In this document: in pieces, positions 1 to 11,500 of the stretch
Numbering within the stretch: position 1 is the first letter of the stretch
Layout: the number at the start of each line of letters is the position of its first letter
From: Echinococcus granulosus
Lineage: Eukaryota > Platyhelminthes > Cestoda > Cyclophyllidea > Taeniidae
Direction: 5' to 3'
Assembly: GCF_000524195.1 (NCBI RefSeq)
Contig: NW_020170410.1
Span: 376,204 to 440,203 of the forward strand
DNA length: 64,000 nucleotides
The notes under the pieces: generated by a model
Told to the model about the DNA's origin: nothing
Database searches by the model: none
The model's input: only the letters and a program-made list of their open reading frames with translations
Program-made: the position numbers and the translations under genes

Positions 1-1015
1 ACGCTGAATTTATCCTGAGATAGGATTTTGAGGGACGTTATTTAACCGAATTTACAATGTGTAAAATTTGTTTCGTAGAGCATAATTTTTATTTACTTTT
101 TGGTCGATTCATAGTGGAAACTGAACTAACGGCAAATTTCCAAAGCAGCTTCCATCCTTGCTTAAAGGATGAAAGGGATGGGAAGACCTGATCCCTCCTC
201 TCATGTTTCACCTAACATTAGAACAGGGCGTTGTAAGGTAGAAATAGGGAAGAAGTAACATTAACGCCCTTATTGACCACGTTGGAAAAGGGACTGCGTC
301 TTTCACCCTTTCCATGATGTTCCCACCTAGAATGGGGAAAGTTGTTGTAGAAAGTGGAATTTTCGCTAGACCGGTGTATAGCCATGATTCACAATGCCCC
401 ATTAAATGAGTAATGAAGAAGGCAGATCCATGTGTTTCAGTGAGTCAACTGCGGTTTTGCTCCTGTTAATGAAAGTTACTCCTTTCCGAGTTAATTTGCT
501 CCCAATACGTCCATTTTTTGGGGCTGGCTTTGGCAAATGTGAAAGAGCAGTGGACTTTCCACTCTGCTTTTCTGTTGTTTAAACAAGGAAGGCCTCCCTT
601 TTTTGCAAACTGCGGTAAAACACCTAGGACGATTTCCGGGGAAAGATAAGCGAAAAGCCCAGAAGCATGCTCTACTTTCTGCGTTTTCAGTTTGCTCTAT
701 TGATTCGTGGTGGTATACGAAGCTACACCCTTTAAAGCTGTTTTGGTTTACTCCCAGTTTTGCAGATTTGTTTGGCGCCTATGCGGCGGTGACAGCTACA
801 CATCATTGTCATAAATTGACAGTTTAGCGAACAGCATATCCACCATATGAAATCGTCATTAGGGCATGTATTTATTATCTAGTTGTCTGCTAGGATGGGC
901 TTTGTTTATGCCTTTTTAGAGCCTGTTTTCAAAACAAGGCAACGGGATACGCGATAAAGCTACTCTCAGGGTTAAACGGGACTGGTGAGTTCATATATAC
1001 GCTTTTGAATCTGAC

Positions 1016-1048
<33 letters not shown>

Positions 1049-2528
1049 GGTATTCTTCCTTGTATCATGCGCAGGAACAGTGAAATGCAGTCACCAAATC
1101 CAGTGTTTACTGAGTCCGTGTATCGTGGGGTGTTTTGATGACCGACTTTTGGTTGTAATTTCTACCTAATTTAAAGTTCGGCCCCAATTGGGCTCTGAAA
1201 GTCTATTTGAAATGGTCTTACACAATTTCGTCGTCTGCGCCGAACCCGTCGCCGAAAATCCCGCCAAGTAGCTTTAAGCGTATTGGAGTGAGGTCGCTTC
1301 CTCGAATACACAAGGGAGGGGTATTCAGCTAACTTAAGGTCATTCTTAACATTATTGTGTAGTTGTTGAAGTCCTTCTTCGATGAGATTTGTTAATATCA
1401 TTGGCGCCAACGCTGTTATCTTCCATTTATCACACTGAAAATAGGGTAGACAAGTGAGGAATATCCGGATCTATTGAGAACTTTTGATTTTCGGAGTCAG
1501 TACCCCCCGGCGGCTATAGCGTATTTTGACTTGGAATTGTCTCGAAAACAGCTTAACAGTCCTAATTATTAGGAGACCAAAAAGGTGGTACAATCTCTGC
1601 AGACCTCGCAGCACTTGACATGTTGTAACTTGTGGATGTTTGTATGCATGCCTTGCAAAGGGTGGGTGGATATGCGTCAGTCTTTCGGATATGCTACCCT
1701 TAATTGTGCATCCTACTACCACCACCTCCCTGTCATTACGCATCCTCCTGAATGTCATTTAGACTTGATGTGGCTCGAACTTCTCCGAGTCACTGGTTTA
1801 AACTCGATAGGATGTGGTGCAATTAAACCTCTTGAAAAACGGCCAGAACTAGTGAATATGACACGGGGAAGTTCACTTGTTACTCCTACATGGACGCAAT
1901 GCAGCATCTTGTATTTCATATTTTTTCATCCTCACCTTTCGTGTCCCCACTTATCGAGTGGATAGTGAAATAGACACGGAGGTGGCTAGGATCAAGGTTT
2001 CTCTTGACTCTCAGCGACAAAGTGGTGGATAGAAGTGGCACTCGCAGATTATATCCTCTTGGGAAGGGCGTGAATTTTAGGTTGTGATGGTGATTATTTC
2101 AACGACTAAAGTGGGTTGCGAAACCTTTTTATGGTTATTCAAATTTATTGCCGCACGATTTAGGCTTACTTAATTATTTACAAAAGCCGCACTAACTAAT
2201 CCAGTTGCCTTGTGGTACTCTCTGTTTCGTGTTCTTTCGTGGAGGTACTGCGGAGGTGTTTGGCTTTCTTGTGGCTGGTCTAAATCTTGGTAATGATCGA
2301 TGTTGAAGGTTCAAGCTGCGATTATAAATGTGAAGGCAGTTATGAAGGCAGTGGCAATTGCATATCAAAGCCACTATTGAAGCGTTTAATCGACTTGACC
2401 ATTCCAGAAGCCAAAAGAGTTGTTCTGAAATTCGGTTATTTCTGTGACTCAAAGGTCTGCTAAACTTCTCATTTTCACATCGATATTGAGTGTAACGACT
2501 AGGTTTTATTAAAGAAATTGGAGTAGAA
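1..2528. other. Upstream region of the RasGAP gene, no firm gene
   Basis: No coding exon can be supported here. It should contain the promoter or 5' exons of the RasGAP gene that follows. Open frames on both strands at about 1171-1965 and 2192-2548 are of a length expected by chance in sequence of this composition and show no family resemblance. One short plus-strand frame with an ATG (2293-2454) reads plausibly as protein and lies just before the first RasGAP exon, but its only donor (GTCTGC) is poor. A TTA microsatellite lies at 1017-1048. Confidence 0.5.
1017..1048. repeat. (TTA)n microsatellite
   Basis: About ten uninterrupted TTA/TAT units. A simple sequence repeat, likely polymorphic in length; no function is implied. 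Confidence 0.95.
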
Positions 2529-5500
2529 ATGGTGGTATCTACCTTCATTCAGTTGGCGCTAGTGTTAGTAACCAAACAAGTTCAAAGCGATCTGTGCTTC
2601 AAGGCTGTATCGAAGCCGGATGGAGCCGGTGCTGCTTCCCACGCCGCCATGAAGGGTCTAGCTTTGAATGGCCTTGACGCACACACTGCTGCCATTTACG
2701 TTGAATCACTCACGTAGAGAGAAAGCTCCCGGCCACAGAAGTTGTTGAAGTCGGGGGTGAATTATTTTATTACCCTCACCTCAGTTCTCCTCCTCGTAGC
2801 CATAAAATCGGGTAAAGTTCCATCTCCCCTCCCCTCAACTATTTGGCTAAATTTGTTGCTGTTTCTACTTTAGCCCACCTACTGCCAATCTCTCCAACGA
2901 TACAGCTGCTATCAATGTGGTTCAAAGCCTTGTGGATTCTCTGGGGCGGCAAAAGTCGGAGCTGAAATTCTCTGTCACCTCGCTCCATGATAGCATTGTT
3001 CAACAGAACGAGAAGAATTGTTTTGAGGTAACAAAAATGTACACTCTTTTAACTGTTGGACTGCATTGTCTCTTTGCAAATTGAATCACACTTATGGTAA
3101 TTAGCCTCCGCCTTTTAGCGCCTCCTTAAATTGTTAGTGATGCTGTAGTGCTGCGTCTCCGGACCCAGTGCTTCTATGGATCCAAAATTTATTAGCCATG
3201 AGTCACACTAGTTAATGGGTCTTCATTCATTCAAAGAGTACGTAATTATCCTTCCGAATGGTTAAAGATCATGCTGGTAAATAAAGGATGGTTAATGATG
3301 CTACATCCTCTTATCGCTCACTATTTAACACCTGTCATTCGAGGTTTCAACCTTCTTCCCTCCGGTGAAATCATCTACACGGTCTATCAATGGCCTCGAA
3401 GATCACAGACAGGAGCGAGTGACCTCGCTGACTCGTCGGTGGGCTCAGGAGCGCTACCGATCCATCAACTCCATGGACGATGACGACGACGACGATGATG
3501 ATGCCTCGGCGGTATGTCTTCGACGCCCGGCGCCCGAGAGAAGGCGGTTGAGCAAGCAGGCAAGTGAGGACAGTCAGGCGCCTCACTCTGTACATCGCAT
3601 CTATACTTGTCGTTCAGTTGAGGAGAAAAATTACTGGTTGAATAAGTAAGTTTTCTCTTGCGGATCGAAGATACGGTTTTGCCAAGACGGTGCCACAGAT
3701 GGGGGTTTTGTTAGGCAAAATAAACATAATGAATATTATTTAGATTTGTCTTTTGTTTCCATTCTCTGAATCACCCATTGTGCTCAATCGGACAGTATTG
3801 TGTTCTATTCCCCTTTTCGAATTTCTTTTTTCTTTTTAAGTCGATCTGCAGCGCTTGATTGACCCAAGTCTATGAGTCTTGAATCACTTTCTACTTCTAT
3901 GTCCATTTTCAATCTTAACTAGAAATAATTTATTTTTAAATGGGAATTGAGCAATCGCTTGTCATCATTAGTCAGGGCATGTTATGTAGACTCATTTCCG
4001 TGTTTTCAGTCTCGAGTGGTTGGTATGACTCTTGAGCTTGTAAAGGTGTTCGCATCGATACGATGTTAAGTTTTACGCACTTTGAAGCGGAATGCTCTCC
4101 ACGCATAATTATCGTGCTTGTAAGATGAGTTGAAGTGGAACATATAATTTGGCTCCAAAAAGGACCTAAGGATACATAATTAATTTTGTTTTGGTGATCC
4201 AGAAGGGCTGAAAGGCCACATTAACGTCGGCATGATCAAGGTCATTGGGAGCGATGTGGAGGTAATAGAGGTAATTAAAACCCCCATCCAATGCATGACC
4301 AACCGCATCGTCTAAAACCAGGCTTCATTTCCTCTCTTTGCTATAACTACTGGTCTATCTGAAATTTTACTCCACCGCAGTTATTTTCGGATCTGGCTTT
4401 CTTAGTAGGGTAACGTCACAAATAAAAAAGCCGGCATTCTGGTTATCATAAGACGCTATATTCGAATTTGCCCCACTAAGGCTGTAAGAAAGTACTTGAA
4501 TCCCGAATAGACCTTTTGGCTGTTTTTTGCCGTATCAAGAGTTACCAAAATGTTTTCGTTTAACCCTCACCGTCGGTTATCCAAGCCGTGTATGTGTGCT
4601 TGTGTGAGTGTTTTTATGAACTTTATCCTAAGTACTGTAAAGTACCACCGCCCATTAAAGTGACTAGAAATGCAGAGGGAGTTAGAGCCAGCACTGCAAC
4701 TGATTGGTTTGGCCAACGACAGTAAGGGCAACTGGCTGCTACACAGCCCGACTGTACGCTGTTAGTGTATTCTCTTGGCCTCGTTAAACGTCCAGTGCTC
4801 CGTTGCGCACGCTGGCCAGTTGATTACGCCACAGTGGGGCGTTTCCCTCCCTTCCTCATTCGCCTTTTTGTCTTGTGGGCGGTGTAGACACTGATGGTAG
4901 CCGGAGCCGGGTGTGGCTCTTATCCTTCTCCCCACCCTCTCTATTGCACATGACTCATTTTCTGTGGGTTGATTACTTGTACACTCCATTTCATGCTATG
5001 ACATAATTTGAAATGTGGGCATGTCCATTTTGCTTCCCCTCTATTTGTTCGTAAAGTAAATCCGCCTCTAGGTTTAAACGCCAACAAAATGGATCTTCTC
5101 TAACCGTTGCGGTGGCTTGATATGCACTGTTTTGACCTGCACCTACATCGAAACGTACGTACGATTCACAGCTTGGATAAATTTTTTACTCTAAAGACAC
5201 TGAAAGGTCAAAACGGGTGCTTGAAGTAGGAATGATGGTGTTCTTTCACGAGGTACCAGGACTAGCTATGCCCGATATGGGAGCCGGATATACTGAATAA
5301 CGAGCTTATCATTCATGGATATTTAACAGTATAAACTCCTGAAGTTGTTCATGAATTATTAACTTTTCAATATGCTTCTTGTTGGGTTATTCCCCTGTAA
5401 TTAGTTGCAGATCTTCGTTTTCACAAGTGTATGCACTGTTCCATATCCCAGTGGGTTAATTTTCCATCGTTACTTGCAACACCTTTCTCAAATTACTTTG

Positions 5501-8500
5501 GCCTAAGTGTGTCCAGGACTAGGGGAGGGGGGATGTGCTTGTTCCCGTTGTCAAAATGGATGGGGCAAGTTCATTAGCGAGTCACGTATGCTGACAAGAG
5601 CAGGCTTGCCTCCAGCGTCACTGCGAAGCCCTCCACATCGCTTCCCTGTACGTAGCATGTCCAGTTCTTTCTGTTACGGGTCATTCCATTTTTGTCCCTC
5701 ACAGTCTCTGTACACCTATCACAGGCCCTCAGACCTCCTATTTGAGTTAATATGCCCTTGATGAGTCATATCCGAGCCTGACTAACACCTTTATGATCAA
5801 TTGGTGGACATTTGGTACCCCCATAATGGTTCCTGCTGGCAAAAGTACTCAAATAACCACAGCAGACGTGTAGGGAAACAGGCAGGCAAACAGGTGCGTT
5901 TATTTACGCTTGGTTTTCTATTCTCTCTTTGCAAGTCTACTTGCTCACAAACGCGTATGTTAATGTAGTAGATGGCGTTGGCGGTGGTTTTGCATAATAA
6001 TACCCTCTGCGTTCTCTCACATGCACAAATGCATTGGTGTGCACGCTACTGACACGGCTTTCGATCTAAACGAGAGATAGTTTTGTCTGCATTGAATGTC
6101 TCCAAAAGTCGATCACAATTTTTTGCACAGTACTTGCCATATTTTGCGAGTTGCAGTCAAATTTTTTGCCAAAAGTGCTAGAGATATTAGCAACAATAAA
6201 GTCACTCATGTGTTGATCCAGCATCAATGTGTTAGGTAGAGCAAAGAACATTTCCCACTAATTTGTTTAAATTAGACTCACATTATGGAAGTCTGTCAAT
6301 ATGTCCCACCAATTTTGTACTGGAACTGATGGTCAACAACAAAAGTCAAATATTAATTCATTCACACATCGTGTTTGCTGTTCTGTCACCAAAGCTCTCC
6401 TGTGATTGACGTACTATTCCTACTTAAGACCGGTGCGAGTAGTATGCACCTTCTCACTGTCCTAAATCCCTAACTTTTAGGTTTCAGTGTGTCGCAAATC
6501 CCAATCTGTGCTTTGAAAAGCGAATGGAAAGTAATCTCCACCTCTGTCTCCAAGAGATCAAAGGTGTCCCAGCTGGAAATGAGTAAGTTTTCTCATTTAA
6601 ATTCAAGCATGCAAACAAATGGGACTTATGTCTTTTTTATCATCCATTTGTTCCAGGTACTTCTGTGAGATTTATCTAGACGGTGCGCTCTATGCGCAGA
6701 CCCCCACCAAAACAATGGTAGATTCACTGACGTGGTCGGAGGACTTTGAATTCAGGTTCGCATTTTGTCCACCCATTACTTGAATGTATGTACGCACATC
6801 TATTCTACTAAATATTTAGTAAGTAGAATGTCTCTTTTAGTCACCTACCTCCCTTCTCTGATATTCGCGTTCTCCTTTGGATGTTTATGCCATGCCTTGC
6901 CGTGGAGAAGATGAAGAATCGAAGAGTCTCACTTCCCCGTACCGGTGTTGTAAATGATGCGGAGCGGTCGTCGACCTACCGAATATCGATACCCAATCAT
7001 TCTTATTCCCTCGCCTCTATGGAAAGTGAGGTCTCCTTGTCTGCAGAAACCTCTGGAGGAGTAGATGATTTACGCAGTAGAAAGAGGAGACGTTCCATAG
7101 GTTCATCGAACAAGAAGATTCCAGCGGATCTCTTACTAATTGGTAAATTGATTTGATGGTGTTTTCGTGTGGGCTCGACTCATTGAGGTGGGATTAGTTG
7201 GTGTAGATACTTCCATTACTTGAAACTTGGGCTTGCGAAATGTGGTCGGATATCTAGCTTTCCAATTTTCTGACTTGTTTTAAAAGGTTTACGCCGTTGG
7301 CTCGGTCGGGAGCGCGTTTCAAGTTATGTAGCTTAGTAAATTATACACTGGTGTTTTGTGTGTTGATTACCAGCTACTTTATGACGTTCGTTCGTTTGCC
7401 TATGTTCCGCAACGTCTCCGGTGCGTAAAATCGTTCCACGGAAGAAGCCATAGTGGAAAGCCAACAATTACGAAATTTGAAAAATATTAATGAACAAAAA
7501 CTTTTATTTGATGATGCTAATGAACGTTCACAAGTGCCAAAATAAAACCCATTTGTATTCAGTTTGGCTCTAGGTTGATCGGACCAGTTTTCCATGCTTT
7601 TATAAAACATTTAATTAATTGCAGAAAGTAGTTGAAATAGTCACCACCACGATCCATGGTCTACTCCCTTCCCAAAGGGAATACAATCTGCAATTTCCAC
7701 ATTCAACGCGTTGTCTCTGGAAGTCAAGATAGAACCTGATCCCAGCCACCTCCATCTAAATTCCACTCCTATTTTCAAACTATCCATGCGACAGGTGATT
7801 GTGTAATAGCAGTAGATGGTGATTGCCATTATAGTGGGGAATATAATCGGGGGAACACGGTGGGTTGGGATGAGGGCTTATCTTCCTGCTTTTATAATGC
7901 TACTCTTTTTTGAATAACCTTTTAGATTTACCTGGCAATTAGCTTAAGTGGCTATTTCTTCTCCATTGTACTTCAGACGAATAAGTATATTTAATGCGTG
8001 TAAATGTATCACGTTGTTATGTACTGATTATTCTTCCATAAAGGCGACAGTTGTTGACAGCTGCGACAGACATAAAATCTTAGCCTTTCTGGCCGGAAGT
8101 AGGGTAGGTCAAAACGCATGGATTCTGCATCTGCGGAGCATAAAATTCCTACTACCTACAGCAATGATGATTCTGCTATTAAGGCAGTATTGTTACCTCT
8201 GCGTGACTGTTGAAAAGGTGACGCTGTTGCTACCTTCCACGTGTACAATCGAACGAAACTGCCTGTTATAGCTTGAGATCGTAATCACACATGTAACGGC
8301 TCACAACTAATGAAAAACACCAAAAATATATCTTCAGGTTAGAGGATAAGCACTGCTGACTTACATAAACAATGTGATTATTCACAACCAGATCGTCACT
8401 TAGCATCGGTGTAAATGGTGCTGATCCGTACAAATGAGGCATTCTTGATGCCCAGTTTTGCGGAAAATCCCGGGATTCCAAGATTTACGAGCTCTTCCTC

Positions 8501-11500
8501 TCCTCTTAAGCCAAATTCATCATTCCCTCAACCGACATAACTGGCTTGGTGGACTCAGAAGCCTGGTACACCAGTTCCCTCGATGCCTCACTCAAGCGTT
8601 GCTCCTACGCCGAATCCACCCTCCATGCAGTTTCTATGGCTGCTACTACTACCCCCTCCTCCACTTCCTTCAACGGCGCCTCCCATCGCCCCGCCAACAT
8701 CAAACGAAATAGCCAGTCGGGTCTTCGACTGTCGCGCAAGGCTCTTGCCCAAGTCACTCGCATTCCACCGCGCCTGCGTCTCACCGCACGGTTGGAAAAA
8801 CTTACAGTGCTACCGGTGTGTGGGTATAGTAGTCTGTTACGAGCACTGTCTAGTCCCACAGCTTGCACATTACTTCTGAGGCGACTGGAGCCTTGGTTAT
8901 CGGTGAAGTCGAAGGCGGCATTGGCGAAGTCGCTGCTGGCGATGCTGCAGTTGAGGAGCGAGGTGCCCGCCTTTTTGGCTGCTTTGGTGCTCTCAGAAGT
9001 GCAAGAACAAGGTGAAACAATGCTTCAAGCCAGAATTTTATTGCCTTTCTAGAATTTTGTTCGTATTTGTTGATCCGGGACGACTAGTCATTTAATTTGG
9101 CCTTTTTTTCTCATGGTTCCATAACCTTGACGTGAAAATGTTTGTGCAGAAACCGATGCCACAGAAATTTAACAAATAATCAGTTCAATGAGTTGCATGT
9201 ATTCCACTTTACAAAATTGAGATACTTGTACTTACTTTGACCAATTTTAAAAGTCGAGGAATTAAAATTATTGAATTGGCTTAGTCAATTGCTTTTTATT
9301 TCTTCAGTTGGAGGAACTTCTTAAAAGCCTTCGCTCAACGGTTAGGGACCACTGGTATAGAAACTTGAAGTCAGTTATTTAGACTTGTGATAATTAGCTG
9401 CCCGATTTTTTCTGCTTTCCCTATTAGTCTAGAGTTTTTGACAAAGGAAGAGATATGAAATTCGGATAGAAAATCTAGGAAGTTGGCTGACACTTCACTA
9501 CCTCAGCTTTGAATGCCCTGACTGGACTGCTTTGACTTAGTTTAATCTGACAGAATTCATGTCAAGGAATAGTGATAAGAACGTAAAGATTAACCGAAAA
9601 TTTCGGCCCTTCCTTACTCCCAGGATTTCTACTAAATTGAATTCACAAAGTATCCGTTGTCTGAAGCATTAAATATGGAGAGCTATAGGTAAAGGATGTT
9701 TCACGATTGTTTTACTTTGATCTCCTTTTTGATTAAGACAATCCAAACATGGTTCTCCGAAGCAACAGCCTCGCAACCAAAGCCATCGAGCTCTACCTCA
9801 AACAGGTGGGCGGCGCCTACCTGAAAGCTACGCTGAGCGAATTTGTGACCTCCGTCCTCCTCCAAACCTCAGTTGAGATGCCCGTCAGTGCGAAGGAGAA
9901 GCGCAACTCCCTCAGTCGACTGCAGACATCCACACGGCGACCTTCCCCAGATGACATGTCCGCCGCAAACTACCGAACGGGCGTAGATTTTGAGGTGGAT
10001 CCGGACAAAGTCACTAATTCGCGTCAGCTACTTCGCAATCAGGCAAATCTGCTGCGGCTTGTCAGGGATGTCTGGGGACGAATTCAGGCCACCATCTCCG
10101 CGTTTCCCAAGTAGACCCCTCTTTCCATTTCACTTTACATGCTCCTAATTTGCATTATCTAATTTAACCCTTATTTTTATAGCGAACTACGAATTACATT
10201 CTCGGCCATACGAGAGGCGATGATGCCGACTAGTGGTAGCTGTGGTGGATTAAAATCTTCACAGACTGAAAATGGAGTGCTGTTTGAGCACGTCATCTCG
10301 GCATGTGTCTTTCTGCGGTTCGTCTGCCCGGCAATTTTATCGCCGTCACTTTTTGGATTGGCTGAGAGTTTTACAGAAGATACGCGAGCGGTTAGGGCTT
10401 TCACCCTGGTGAGTAAGTAATCCACCCGAATCTAACTCTATGATTATAAATTTGGGTTAGTTAGTGACTTTGGTGACCTAGAAATCGACTGTTGCAGAGC
10501 TGGAAGCACAATTTAGATTTAAAACAAATCAAATGCTCCTCCTCAACCTTCCTGGCTTGAAACGATAACGTTGACTCTGGCAGCGAAAGCTTAGACATTA
10601 GATGTATCTTTTTTTGCCTTTAGGTGGCTAAGACAATCCTAAACTTGGCAAACTTTACCCTCTTCGGTGACGTGAAAGAGTTACACATGGACTTTCTCAA
10701 TCGCTTTGTCGCGGAGGAGATGCCAACGATGCGAACATTGTTGTGGCGTTTGTCGGAGCCCAGTTTGCAACACAACGACAGCGTCGAGAGCACCAGTATC
10801 GTCTCCGCACTCCATGTTGCCCAACTGGTCGATGTGCTCACGGTGCTGAAACATCCCGCAGCTGAGGTGGTCAGCGGCGCGGCTAGTGTTAGTCTGGGTC
10901 CTACGTCCGCGTCTACCTTTTGCAGCCAATGTGTAAGTGCTTGTCTGAACATTCTTCGACCATTCCGACCTTTATCGTTATTTTGCGCTGCGTGACCTTC
11001 CAGATGTATAGGAGAGGGTCACCCGCCTAACACGCGGTATTTTCGCTTCCCGCTTCAGTCCTCCATAATGCTGGAAAGCAATTGTCATCGTCCAATTTCA
11101 CGCACCGATTTCACAAAGGCATCTGCTGCTGTTTCTGCCGCCCATATGACATCTGCTGCTCCCAGCGATTCGCACGATGAACTCCTGCGTCGTCAGTGGC
11201 TGACGGAATTGCAAGACATCCAATCCGATGTCTATGTTTGCCATCAGGCAATTTTTGGCATTCCAAGACAGCTTACGTCCACGGGACATTCTCTGGAGTT
11301 GGAGCAGCTCAATTTGGCCTCCTCTTTGGCCCACTGTCATGCTCAGCTACAGGCGGCTTTTGGGATAATTCCTCTTGATGTAGGTTTTTTTCAGTGAAAT
11401 TTAAGTTACTTTTTGAAAATAACATAGTTATTCGCAAAAGGACGATATGAGCTGACACTTGGGAATGCGGAAGCAAAACAAATTTGAATCAGTTGTAAGT

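Noticed and set aside
1171..1410. Arg-rich minus-strand frame upstream of the RasGAP gene
   Set aside because: Eighty codons are expected by chance many times over; the Arg run reflects a local GC-rich CG-containing patch, and no splice or start context helps.
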